DNA of 64,000 nt from Lepas anatifera (GCA_034440635.1 JAOTON010002217.1:62001-126000), one strand, 5' to 3'. Counted from the stretch's first letter, positions 1 through 10,257 are shown. Notes: generated by a model from the sequence alone, not told the origin. Numbers and translations: made by a program.

Positions 1-807
1 CCCCCTCGGGTTTTTCGGAGACAGCAGAAAAATGGCGGCGCGCGCCGCCGTACTTGGCATACCTTTTCCCTCATCATTTTTACAACTTCTGTAAACATTT
101 TAAGGTTAGGTCATCTCAGGTCAGGTCACCAGTACACGTCAAGTGACCTGACCTCAAAAAAGTTTAAGGTAGCATAAGTCGGAGCAGAGTGAACTTATCC
201 AATTGAAACTCATATCACATAACGGCCCCACCGAGTTCTCTAAAATATGTTCCGGTATTTTTTATATCGATTGCCTAAGGTCAGGTACGAGGCATGACCT
301 CTCCATTGGAAATACATGGGAAAATGGTTTTCATGGCATAACTCAGTAACGCATGGTGATAGAGCGTTTATTTTAGCTCCATTAGACTCGCCTGGGCTTT
401 GCAGTTCTAATGATATGCATTTTATATAATTTGACCCTGACCTGACCTCAGGTCAGGTCAAATCCTTGATTTGACCTAGCAAGGTCAAATTATATATCAT
501 TCGATTCGGCTTGCTGAGAGGATTCATACAGTGTAAGTCGTTTTGCTTTATCTTTACTTGTTCAGATGTAAGGGCCGAAAAACTTAATTTACATGTTATC
601 CCGATGACGGCATGTTTTGACCTCTCGTGACCTTAAATGTGACCTGACCAAAAAAATGGTACAAATGTTTTCGATGGAGAAGTGGATGGGAAACCCAACG
701 CCGTTTACCGTTTTTCGCTACCTACCATAGTTCTCCAGATCTTAGGGGGCGGGTACCCGCCCCCGTCAAAGTGAAGGTGGCTCAGACCCCGTCAATGCGC
801 GTGTTAA
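1..807 (+). mobile_element. TTAA-flanked MITE, family C, copy C1 (left end outside window)
   Basis: Non-coding DNA element. Its right end reads CGTCAATGCGCGTGTTAA, the reverse complement of the left ends of copies at 25000, 59567 and 60236, so the family has terminal inverted repeats and a TTAA at each border. Inside are a GC-rich hairpin ending near 60, AGGTCA direct repeats (118-130), a near-perfect palindrome of doubled AGGTCA sites at 438-460, and a second GC-rich block at 745-790. The TTAA border suggests piggyBac- or Kolobok-type mobilisation; no transposase is present, so it must be moved in trans. Confidence 0.8.
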
Positions 808-1226
808 GAAACAATGGGAAAATCGGGCATTGTGTGGGTAGAATTTTGCGAATGTCACAAGAAGCCTGAACCTGACGAGGTTTTGTTTTTACAAGAGAAA
901 TTTTCTTGTCAAGGGTGACGGTTCACTGGCTCTATCACTGTTTCGTCGGTGGCGGCGATTATTTATTATGGGACAATTGCTTCCAACTAAATGAGCTTAA
1001 TTCCGTCCACAGAAAATTTTTAAATTTCCAGCTTGAGAACCTTTGTAGAGCCTATTTCTCGGGAGCATAAAACTGTGCACTCGCTTGACTAAAATCACGC
1101 AGTCGTCTCCTCTCAACGAACGGCAACCATTGCTTTAACTGGGGAGGATTGAGTTTCCATGAACTGGCCTCTAGACTGACATCACACGGTGCAAGCTTGG
1201 CATAGCGTTTCCGATAGTCTCTAACA
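808..1226. other. no recognisable feature
   Basis: AT-rich sequence between the family C element and a decayed SINE. I see no coding frame of note, repeat or RNA. Confidence 0.5.
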
Positions 1227-1425
1227 AAAATTGTTGGGGTTAGACGACGCTCCAGCTCTCAAAGTTATATGGCGTTACCAACTCTCACCCTGTAAGGAGA
1301 GATTTTGTGCATTTGATCAGCATACCTATTCAGAGAATCTGCCGGGACATGAACCCAAGGAGATGAACCCGGGGGAGTTGAGCCAGGGAATCAGCGCTAG
1401 GTTTCTTGCGGCCTTTTGGCAGCAC
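1227..1425 (-). repeat. decayed tRNA-derived SINE (type B)
   Basis: On the minus strand a damaged tRNA B-box-like block is followed by the same tail found in the SINEs at 9864, 22123 and 47326 (a GTTGGTAACGCCATAT-like segment, then a GGTGCGTC-TTAACCCCAAC-like end). The tRNA head is badly mutated and part of it looks duplicated. It is an old dead copy. Confidence 0.6.
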
Positions 1426-1718
1426 CCTCACTTGTAGGAAGGATATGATTATATTTTATGCTGAAAATATTAGATAATTTGTAGCAGTATTACAAAGGTA
1501 TGAAAGCCCATGTAGCAGCTTTGGCGGCGATAGTGATCGTTGTTGAGCGTATCATTAGTGGTAAAATTGGTCAGTGATGGATCTAGGCGGTAGTTTTGGT
1601 GGGACAAACAAAAATCGAAACGCAAGAAAAAAACGTTACGCAGTGAAAGCTTTTGCAACAATCTAACTAGCCGGCAGGTTGGAGAGGCGGGGAGTGGGGA
1701 GTAAATGTAAGTCGAAAA

Positions 1719-1966
1719 CATAGGCGGATCCAGGGGGCAAGGGGGGGCACGTGCCCCCCCGATCGACCCTCGGTGCCCCCCTGAAAGTTCGATGGCGCCC
1801 CCTGAAATGTCGCTTCCCACCCCCCCCAGGATGCGAAAGTCGGCGCCCACCGATAGGATTTGGCGCCCACCTGATAGCTTTTGCCGGTCATAAGTGGCGC
1901 CCCCTGGTCCGGATGGCGCCCCCCGGGAAGGTGCCCCCCCGATCGGCAATCCTGGATCCACCTATG
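1719..1966. mobile_element. 248-bp hAT-type MITE with 8-bp target duplication
   Basis: Terminal inverted repeats CATAGGCGGATCCAGG and CATAGGTGGATCCAGG (one mismatch) are flanked by the direct 8-bp duplication GTCGAAAA at 1711-1718 and 1967-1974. An 8-bp duplication is diagnostic of the hAT superfamily among common animal transposons. The interior is a run of degenerate TGGCGCCCC(CTG) units, closely resembling the minisatellite at 27.6-29.2 kb. Open frames on both strands here are by-products of GC-rich repeats, not genes. Confidence 0.85.
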
Positions 1967-2280
1967 GTCGAAAAGCAAAACAAACAGGCGTCACTGGGTG
2001 AAATATGTGGCCACAAAATGCTTGCTTTCGATATCCAATAATTTGCATCATCATGTATTTCTCACACTTCCACACAAATGATGTGGCTTTTAAAGTGTCG
2101 TCGCAATGAGTATGAAGTGATTATAAACTATGGAAGGAGATGGTAAGGATGAGGAAAGGTGAGGATCAAGAGGATGGGATTCTACCTGGAGGGGTCGCTG
2201 CAGCCACAGGCGCATGCGCTCACAGCCTCCAGGTAGAGTAAGGATAAGGATAAGGATTAGGTACCGGTAAAAAAAACACA
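1967..2280. other. unique flank and (CA)n tract at duplication border
   Basis: No gene seen. A short A-rich then CA-repeat tract around 2268-2290 marks the outer left limit of the large inverted duplication; the right arm matches up to the CA repeat and then switches to another element. Confidence 0.6.
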
Positions 2281-4333
2281 CACACACAATAGCACGCACA
2301 CTTCGAACATTTAAACTAAAGTAATATGAGGAAGAAAATGTTCGATTCTTCGGCTTCGTTTTCATTTCGTCTTCGGTCTGATAAATTTCGTTGTTTGTGC
2401 TCCATCTTGTCTGTGACATCGTTGATCTTGCTTCACTGATGTTCAATTGCTGCATATTTTTTATTTTCTTTAATCTCCGGTGCTGATGTTCTCTGTCACA
2501 AAACTTGTTTTTTTATTGTTCTCCAAGGATCATTCACCCAAATACGATTTTAAATATCAAGAGGACCAGGTTTCCATATTCACACTGAAGTTGACTGGTT
2601 CTGTTTGAAAATGATTTCTTCAGTTAAAGCACCAACACCTTGATTATGAACTTAAAAGGAGCCGTGGAAAAGGTCGACAGCTTGGGGGAGGGGGATAACA
2701 TTATGGTTTTGCTCCGAGCTTTTTCGTTCGGGGAGAAAATACGTATTGTCCCCCTCCCCTTGGGTCTTCCATTAGAACTGGGTGCTGTTTGAGGGGTCTG
2801 TTGTTGTTGTTAGGTCCCTCCGGCCTCCCTAGGGAGGCGTAGCCGTCCGGCTCTGGAGGGACCTGGCGGCCGTCGCCACGGCCGCGACGTATTCGTCGCA
2901 GCGCACCTCCTCGGCTCTCGGGTGGATACGCCCGAGGATGCGATGGCGCATCGCCATCAGGGCCGGACATCGGCACAGAATGTGGGCTGGGGTGTCCGGT
3001 TCCTCCCGGCAGAGACGGCACCAGCTGGCCCTGCAGCGAGCGTCGCTGCACTGGGCGTACTGCCGGGATGGGTGTCGCCCAATCCTGTGTAGGTAGGCTG
3101 TCGAGCCGGACCAATGGCCCGCCCTCAGCTGATGGATATCCACCGCCGCGTTCCGCGCGAGTCCCGTCACCGGACGCGGCAGACGGTCGCCCATGAGCAG
3201 CCGGTACCAGCCGTCCGGCCAGCGGCGGACCGACTCGGCGCGCGCTGTCCGTGCTGCCGCGCGGTAGATGGTGCGCACGTCTGGCGGGACGTCCTCCTGC
3301 GGGAGTCGCGATGCCTCAGCAGCGAGGCGGTCGGCGTGCTCGTTCCCCCACAGACCGCAGTGGGACGGCACCCACTGCAGGTGGAATTGACGGCCGGTGG
3401 AGGTCATGTTTCTGAGTAGATCCCAGATTGCGGCCCCGAGCATGGATGTCTGGGAGGACGGACCCTGCCGCAGTGAAGCCAGTGCTGCTTGGGAGTCTGT
3501 GCACACTACGACTGGGTCATCAGTGTGAGCCGGGTTGTCTTGGAGGTGCTGCAGAGCAGCTCGCAGTGCAAAGAGCTCCGCCCGGTAACTGGAGCACAGT
3601 GCACCGGCCGAGGTGTGTAGTGAGTGTTCGGTGCCGTCCGGTTCCTCGATAAGTGCTCCGGCGCCTCCCTTGAGCACCCCGGCCTCTGCTGAGCCGTCCG
3701 TCCACAGCCAGGTTGCGCACTGTGGGAGCGACGCTAGGTGGTGGGACGCAGCCTGTCTTCTCTGTTCGGGAGACGCTCCGACTCGTAGGCCCTCACACAC
3801 GACCAGCCTGAACGTGACCGTGCCAGGGTCCGTCCACGGCGGCAAGCGCGTGGGGAGGGTGGGCTCTACAGGGGCGGTGACACCAGCGGCCTGCCACGCC
3901 GCCAGTCCCACACCCCGCCAGCCCGCCGTAGTCGCCAGTCGTGTCGGGGCCGTGGCGTCCGCAACCTCTTGCAGGGGGTCCGACGGCGGCAGGGCCCGCG
4001 CTTTGGCCAGGAATCTCGCAGCCAGCGTGGTGCGGCGCGCCGAAACCGGTGTCAAGCCGGCCATCAGGGCGTGCGCAGGCGTGGACAGGGGGCAGCCGGT
4101 GATCAGACGTGCGGCTGCGCACATCTCCCTCTCCAGGATGTCGATGTGTGATGGGGGTCGCTGGCAGCCAGGCGGCAGCTGCATGCTCGATGGCACCCCG
4201 TACGTAGCCGTTAGCTACCGCTCTATGCTGCCGTTCTTCCAACCCCCAGTCACGTCCGGTGAGCGACCTGAGGTGGGCGAGTCGCGGCCTGGTCCGTTTT
4301 CTCATGTTGCAGCAGTGAGCCCCAAAGTGTAGC
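2281..4333 (-). mobile_element. RNase H LINE, 3' half (I-group-like), left arm
   Basis: Minus-strand non-LTR retrotransposon; the 5' half is at 8087-9060, separated by the 3.74-kb insertion. This half holds the end of the RT thumb region, the RNase H domain, a C-terminal cysteine/histidine motif and a 3' untranslated part with a short (CAA)n stretch near 2800. RNase H after RT is typical of the I, R1, LOA and Tad groups; which one cannot be fixed from sequence alone. Confidence 0.8.
2829..4196 (-). CDS. LINE C-terminal region with RNase H domain
   Basis: A 455-residue open stretch, part of a longer ancestral ORF2. RNase H motifs are visible in order: WTDGSAEAG (first Asp, about residue 165), YRAELFALRAAL (Glu), CTDSQAAL (second Asp) and WVPSHCGLWGNEHAD (His and last Asp), so the catalytic carboxylates are all present. 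Near the C-terminus there is a CRLC ... HILCRCP Cys/His motif as in many LINE tails. It would act in second-strand synthesis by removing RNA from the hybrid. The matching frame in the right arm is broken by a one-base deletion in the GNEHAD region. The ATG is probably internal, as the reading continues upstream in other frames. Confidence 0.75.
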   Translation of the reverse strand: MPSSMQLPPGCQRPPSHIDILEREMCAAARLITGCPLSTPAHALMAGLTPVSARRTTLAARFLAKARALPPSDPLQEVADATAPTRLATTAGWRGVGLAAWQAAGVTAPVEPTLPTRLPPWTDPGTVTFRLVVCEGLRVGASPEQRRQAASHHLASLPQCATWLWTDGSAEAGVLKGGAGALIEEPDGTEHSLHTSAGALCSSYRAELFALRAALQHLQDNPAHTDDPVVVCTDSQAALASLRQGPSSQTSMLGAAIWDLLRNMTSTGRQFHLQWVPSHCGLWGNEHADRLAAEASRLPQEDVPPDVRTIYRAAARTARAESVRRWPDGWYRLLMGDRLPRPVTGLARNAAVDIHQLRAGHWSGSTAYLHRIGRHPSRQYAQCSDARCRASWCRLCREEPDTPAHILCRCPALMAMRHRILGRIHPRAEEVRCDEYVAAVATAARSLQSRTATPP

Positions 4334-4865
4334 AGCCGCACATAGGCCCTAAATGCCTCCGTCCGTGGCCAATATTACATTTCGTGGAAAACTCCTTCGC
4401 AATACCGCAAATTCCCCCGATTTTTGGACAAAGGAGCTCATTTGACAGATAATTGAACAGCGCATAAAACTTGCATTCGACATATAGATTTTATTTTACA
4501 TGGGCGTAATCAGGACAGTGAAAAGAGGGGCATTTGGGGCAACTTAATCCAGCCCAAGGTGTCCGTAAAATATTTTGCAGATGTTGTCGTGGCGCCATGA
4601 ATTGTGACCGAATTGTAGTTTGAAACACTGCAAACAATAAACATGTAATCCATGAACAACGATACAGCAATCTTGGTGTGCCATAAATTCATAAGCGTCA
4701 CCACGAACAACAAAACGGGAGGCATCATAAATGTGTATTTGAGCCTGGTTTTTCTTTCTAAGCCAGCTTTTTGGTATAATTGTAACTCCTTTTCTGCATG
4801 GGAATGTTCTAGTATAACCGGTATTCGAGTGATTATTAACAACCCCACTGGAGAGGGGTCCGACA

Positions 4866-5737
4866 TTAACGCGCACAGGATGGGGGGCTGGTAAGCCCCT
4901 GAGATATCGGAAACTTAGAGGCTTAAGAAATTCCGATTGGGGGATGGATGGGGGCTATGGTGATCCACATCATAACTAATTTTCATTGACCTAGGTCTAT
5001 ATTGTCAAGGTCAAACGAGGTCATAAAGGTCAAATTTTGGCCATATTTGGGACCTGTTGGGAAATGCCCTGATAATGCGTGGAAAAAGCCGGGAGTAAGC
5101 TAAAGCCGGACCACGGTCATAGAGGTTGTGTCGCAAAGAATCTTTCCTTCATTTTTGAGGTCTAGGTCATTCAAGGTCATCGACCTATGACGTCACAACA
5201 TGGTATATTCCCTATTATGCACACTTAAAGTAGCAATATAGCAAACCTTGTGCTGGAAAGGAGGATTGACCTTTACCCATGATCTTTAACCTTGACCTTT
5301 GACCTTGAACTTACAAATGGGTTACCTTTACTATGACGTCATAGCATGATATACGTCAGACTGGGACACGTAAAGCACCGGGGTCAATGACCTTGAAATT
5401 GCTGGTATGAATTTGAACTTTGACCTCGACCTTCACGTGAGGTGACCTTGACATATCATCCCGTCTATATGACACTGTGACGTCACCACTTGGTCTCCAA
5501 TGCAAGCAAACTGGTTCGACTGCGCGGTGGCGGCGATTTCAAAATGTAGGTCTGACTTTAGAAGCCTATAAATCAAACAATTTTCGACAAATTTTAAAAA
5601 TTATTTCACTATTCAACGCACTGTTAAATTTTCTCAAATGCGACCGATTCCCTTGTTTTGGCTACGAGCAGTTCTCCGGTCATCCCGGAAAAAAGTAGTT
5701 GGGAGAGTATCCGAGGCCCCTCCAGTGCGCGTGTTAA
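4866..5737. mobile_element. TTAA MITE, family A
   Basis: Left border TTAACGCGCAC at 4866, right border GTGCGCGTGTTAA ending at 5737. The interior is full of AGGTCA/TGACCT half-sites and holds three TGACGTCA palindromes (about 5188, 5334 and 5478). It lies inside the Transib-like element and shares its right TTAA with the next MITE. A related fragment is at 59181-59566 in the opposite orientation. Confidence 0.72.
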
Positions 5738-6766
5738 CCCTCGCCCCACCGGGGGGCCATCGATGGCCCCCTAAGGTTTTTCCGGGATAGCAGAAAAACG
5801 ACGAGGCGCAGCACCGCGGTTGAGGGCTCTACCTCTCACTGCATCATTTTCCCATCATCCCTGAAATTTTTACCCCGGGTCACCCAAGGTCAGGTCACAA
5901 GACGAGGTCAACCAAGGTCACCTCACTTCACCTTTAGAGCTCTGTAAGAGCTACATTTCAAAGTCGATCGATTTGAAACTTCCTACACTTCATGACCCCT
6001 CCAGGGTCTACAAGGTGTATATCCGGGATTTTTCGATTTTGTGCCCTGAGGTCAGGTCACGAGGCGACCTCTCCCATTGACAAAGCATGGGGAAAAGCTA
6101 TTTCATGATATAAAAGCCACAAAAATGATTGCAAATACTCAGACTGCTCAGAACAACGTTTTTGGACACCCTTTCACGGATCCCAGGGGTCATATTTGCC
6201 CTTTGCCTTTTCCAAGGTCATCCAAGGTCACCAGAGGTCAAAAACAGTATTTTGACAATAACTTTTGACCTAATTGGGCTAGAGCGGTGAAACAAACACC
6301 ATCGTGTTTGTCTTGTCACTGGCTTTCATTTGATATACGGCAAGGTCACTTTTTGACCTTTCGTGACCTCAGGTCATATTAGGTCACGAGGTGACCTCTG
6401 GCGGTCAAACCACTGGCGGGAGGTCTTTACCTTCCACATAGCGGAAAAAGTACTGGCAATTTGCTATCAAATGTACTTTACCAGGCCTCAATAGCTCTAA
6501 TGACATAAGAGTTATGCCCAGTTTGCTTAATCATTGCATATTGGAGTGAAAATAGCCGATCTTGACCTAATTTGACCTCTGGAGGTCAAACCATTGACCT
6601 GAACACTAAAACATGCGAAGTAGTTTCTTACTGAATTCACGCGAGCTTTCTATTGCACTTTGCAGATTTGCGCTAACGCCCATATTTTCGGAGTTAGAGG
6701 GGGGGCCATCGATGGCCCCCCGGTGGGGCGAAGGTGGCGCCGGACCCCCGGTGGGGCGCGGGTTAA
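5734..6766. mobile_element. TTAA MITE, family B
   Basis: Left border TTAACCCTCGCCCCACCGG; right border GGTGGGGCGCGGGTTAA. Both ends carry GGGGGCCATCGATGGCCCCC-type palindromes. Length about 1.03 kb. A truncated copy in the opposite orientation forms 42022-42802. No coding capacity; AGGTCA-type sites are dense inside. Confidence 0.75.
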
Positions 6767-7163
6767 CACGCAGAGTAGAAGAAAGGGGTAGAATATATAC
6801 CTACCTTGTGTTTCCTCAACAAGGCATATCAAAGTATCAGTCCGTGAAGGTCAGTACGTTTCTCTCCGCCCCCCCCGCCCACCCTCCGCTACATATGATA
6901 TCGCGGTATCGCCAAATATGGGACGTAGGTCACCTGAGCAGCCCGAGCGTCATCTTGCGTCAGCTCGTGACAGTGGGAACGGCGAGGAAATTCGATTCCC
7001 GATTGAATCCCTAGGACACCTCGGGACTCCGATGGTTACGGCGACCGTTCATTTGGATGAAAAGGTATGACTGGTATTCACCATATGTGGTTTAACGTGT
7101 GATATGCAGCAAAACAGGATTCTTAGGTATCGTTTTTTGCTGTCCCGTCATTGCTTGAAGGTG

Positions 7164-7400
7164 TTATAATAAATGTCTGAATCGCGGGATCACAAGAGGC
7201 TTAATCCCGTTATTGGGGCTTTTTGAAAATAGCGGGATCCCAATCCTGAGATTGACATACCAAGCAGGAACATTTCCCATGCAATAAAAGGTTCGTTGTC
7301 GGCAGTCCCTCCGGGCATTTGGATAACAGTCAACACAGCAGTCAATACACAAATTTGGACGGTTATAGTGCTTTGAAATTGTATAAACTAATTTTAGCAC
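7164..7400 (-). pseudogene. possible piggyBac-like Cys-rich C-terminal remnant
   Basis: The minus-strand translation contains CIDCCVDCYPNARR followed by RQRTFYCMGNVP, reminiscent of the cysteine-rich RRxTxYYCxxCxVPLC tail of piggyBac-type transposases. Several expected Cys/His positions are missing, no DDD catalytic part is seen upstream, and the element around it has a 5-bp rather than TTAA duplication. It could be chance. Confidence 0.25.
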
Positions 7401-8086
7401 TTCTCAGCATTTCTTATAGCATCGTTCTCTGATAGTTCACTCATATTGCTCATTCTTGGCCGGTCCATGCCTCTATTCGGTAACCCACGGCCTTGCGTTA
7501 GCACCGCAGCGGCCTGGTTGGAGCCACAACCTGAGTTATTATATGTCATCTGGAACGCGGGGCTGCAAGTGGACGCAAGATATTTTGACTTGCCCTTGTA
7601 GAGCACATCCTGGGGAATCGTTTGATGGTAGTCTTATGCTGAGCCGATGCTGGCCAAGTTTTAAATCCCTCTCTTTGTATTTGTAAATCGAACAGTTTTT
7701 GAGATATGCAGTATACTGAGAGAATGGTCTATAAAATAGTTGTCAAAACTATTTTTGCATTATTTTATACCAAAACCCATTGCAAAGGGCTCACAAAACA
7801 GTGGTATCGCCATACTTTGACCTGTTCTTGCTTTCATGGTCGATTTTAAGCATAATGAAATGTACGTAGTTTTCGCCGCAGATCTCCGGTCCGCGGGTGG
7901 CGCACCCGAGTGCTTACTTCAAGCAACTCTACAGAGACTTCCAGAGCACGGTTTGTGTTTTCCATGCCTGTTTCAAGTGCAGTGAAGAATTCTCTATCAG
8001 TATATGTGCTCAGGAAATGATTTAGAAAAAGTTGCATTTTCGTAATATTGGCCACGGACGGAGGCGTTTAGGGCCTATGTGAGCCG

Positions 8087-9060
8087 GTCTAGCGTGACTC
8101 CCAGTAGCTTGAGGTGATCTCCTGCTTCAACGGTCTTCCCCGCCACCTTGATGGTACAGTCGACCGCGTTGCGGGACCACTGGGAGAGGACGAGAGCTTG
8201 GTCTTCTCGCCGGCTACACGCATCTTCGACCGCTGGGCCCATCTAACCAGCGCGTCTGCGGCCAATTGGGCTCTGGTGCTGGCCGTCGATATGTCGTTGC
8301 CGACGCACAGAGTCGCAGTGTCGTCAGCGTAGAGGAAGGGGGTTACCCCCCGGGATCCTCCTGAGATCAGCCGCGAGCCGGGCCGCCCATAACAAAAACA
8401 GGGTCGGAGACAGGACACTGCCTTGCGGCAGGCCTGCCCGGAACACCCACTCACGACTCTTGGTGCCGTTGACCTCCACTCGTGCTCGGCGGTCGCGCAA
8501 AAAATTCCAGGTCCATCGGACCAGGCACAACGGGACTCACCCCTCCAGCAGTCGGGCTCGTAGCAGGTGGTGGTCAACCGTGTCATAGGCACGGGCAAAA
8601 TCGAAGGCCAATAGGACGTACTTTTGGGCTGTAGATCCGTCCTCGGTCCTCTTGGATCGCGCCTTGGGACGGTTCCAGCCGTCCTGAACCTGCTGGACGA
8701 GGCGTCCAAGGCTGTCCTCTACCGACCGTGCCTCTCTAAAGCCGACTTGTTCTGCGGGGATGAGGTCACGCTGAGCTGCGGCGAACGAGAGACGGGAGAG
8801 GGTGCGACGCTCCGTCAGCTTCGACAGGTGGCTAGTCAGCGCTATCGGGCGATAGCTACCGACGAGGCGCTTGTCCTTGTCATACTTTGGGATAGCCACT
8901 ATCGTGGCTTGGCGCCACTGAGTGCCTATTGAGGGGTGTCGTTGCCACGTGAGACCACCGAGGGTAAAAGGGCAGTGAATAGTGAATGTTTCTCTGATGA
9001 AATCCACCAACTCGAGAGCTACTACTCTTCGAAATTTAGCGCGACATTGGTTCCAGCTAT
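8087..9060 (-). pseudogene. LINE reverse transcriptase part, left arm
   Basis: Minus-strand RT fragment, 5' half of the LINE at 2281-4333. Visible in order: SYRPIALTSHLSK with a following ERR/ERL segment (fingers), EQVGFREARS, LAFDFARAYDTVDHHLL (first catalytic Asp region), then after a stop at the LLEG position GLPQGSVLSP and LYADDTATL (catalytic YADD). The stop after LLEG and a later frameshift are shared with the right-arm copy. The left copy also has a small insertion disturbing the frame before the YADD segment. Dead. Confidence 0.8.
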
Positions 9061-9149
9061 TATTGATGGGAAATTTTTTCGATGTGTCGCTGAAATAAAA
9101 ATATTTTAGGTTAAATATTGTTTACATATTCTGGTTGGGCGAAACCAGA

Positions 9150-9560
9150 ATATTACCCGGGGACTTTGTAACCAAAGCCTACCTTTGGCGGACGCAGGGG
9201 GGGCATTCCGGCCATGGCCCTCCAAAGCGCTGGAGAGGGCCAAACTATCTTTCTCCCAAACGCTGGATACATTTTTGAAAAAGGTGTGTACACTAAGCCT
9301 GTAGAGCAAAACAATCTTCGCTCCCACCCTCCCCCCCGGAGAGCGATCATGCACTTGGAGAGGAAGCTTATACTAGGTCTGTCGAGCACTGAAAAAAGGT
9401 GTTTACACTAGGTATGTAGAACAAAAATCTTCGCTCCCACCCACCCCCCCCAGGAGGACAGGCAGACATGGGTTTGCCTCCCAAAACTCGGGTCTGCGTA
9501 TGCCCCTGAAGCCTACGCTGCTCCCTTGACCTGAGAGGGTATATTACCAACAAGACTAAA
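9150..9560. repeat. short tandem duplication in mobile-element debris
   Basis: Two related blocks about 116 bp apart (around 9278-9340 and 9394-9450) each read AAAAAGGTGT then ACACTA, a TGTAGA(G/A)CAAAA motif and CTTCGCTCCCACC followed by a C run. The right arm carries the mirrored pair near 38590-38800. Origin unknown. Confidence 0.6.
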
Positions 9561-9863
9561 ATTGGACTGGAAACGAATGTTAAGCTGGACTGATTCTGGT
9601 TTAGCCCGAGAGATTATTATCAGTATATTGTTTTGGGATTTCATTCAGTTTAAATATTAAGCCTCGATAAGTTTTTGAGAACTCCCGCAGCCTAATATTG
9701 AGCCCCTTGGGCTAAAAGGGTGTTTTAAGCTCGTGCAATCTTTCGAAAGCCTGGCTCAGAGGTCCCTAGCTATCGTGCATCCTTAGCTGCCATCTCAACT
9801 TAACGTATCTGCATTGGTTTTGGTCGCCCGGAAAGAGGCACATAAGCATTTATCATCAACTTT

Positions 9864-10043
9864 AATAATTGTTGGGGTTTAACGACGCACCAACTGCCAG
9901 GGTCATACGGCGTCCCCAACTCTCACCCTGTTGGAAGGGATTTTGGGGATCAAATCGAATTATTCAGGGGCTCCGCCGGGACTTGAACCCGGGACCGGTG
10001 GCTTAGAAGACAAAGGTGCTATCCACTAAGCCACCTCATCCCC
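9864..10043 (-). repeat. SINE type B with tRNA-Arg(TCT)-like head, left arm
   Basis: Minus strand: an A box TGGCTTAGTGG, an anticodon-loop-like CTTCTAA, a B box GGGTTCAAGTCC and the acceptor-like GGCGGAGCCCC closely follow a tRNA-Arg(TCT). Downstream is the tail shared with type A SINEs (GTTGGGGACGCCGTATGAC, then CAGTTGGTGCGTCG) and an ATT-rich end. An imperfect target duplication related to AAAGTTGATGATAA flanks it. It is a retroposon, not a working tRNA gene. Confidence 0.85.
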
Positions 10044-10080
10044 TTATCACTAACTTTATACGATATTGTACGTAATATAT

Positions 10081-10257
10081 AATTTTTGGGCTTATCGATG
10101 CACCAACTGCTAGTGTCATATGGTGTCGCCAACTTTTTTACTGTTGAAAAGATATCCCGGGAGCCAGCTTGCTCCTTGTTCAGGGAAACCGCCGGGCCTT
10201 GAACCCGGGTCGGCTGGGTGGAATCCAGCTACGCTGACCACTCCACTACAGCGTCTC
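10081..10257 (-). repeat. SINE type A, left arm
   Basis: Minus strand: GTAGTGGAGTGGTCAGC (A box), GGGTTCAAGGCCC (B box), then GAACAAGGAGCAAGCTGGCT and the shared GTTGGCGACACCATATG / AGTTGGTGCATCGATAAGC tail. Full relatives with clear target duplications are at 22123 and 47326. Confidence 0.85.

Larger units (their letters stand above)
4339..8081. mobile_element. 3.74-kb DNA transposon, Transib-like by structure
   Basis: Begins CACATAGGCCCTAAATGCC at 4339; the reverse complement of its right end at 8081 begins CACATAGGCCCTAAACGCC. The inverted repeats match for about 40 bp with one mismatch. The 5-bp AGCCG lies at 4334-4338 and 8082-8086, and the right arm holds the same site once (CGGCT at 39962-39966). 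A 5-bp GC-rich duplication and a CAC start are hallmarks of Transib/RAG-type transposases. No transposase is recognised inside; two TTAA MITEs make up about half the length. It splits the LINE between its RT and RNase H parts. Confidence 0.75.

Noticed and set aside
3113..4332. Long plus-strand open frames opposite the RNase H LINE
   Set aside because: They are antisense shadows of a GC-rich coding region; the minus strand shows RNase H motifs, the plus strand none.
9966..10045. tRNA-Arg gene
   Set aside because: A and B boxes are present, but the sequence continues into a repeated SINE tail, has several dispersed copies and is flanked by an imperfect target duplication.
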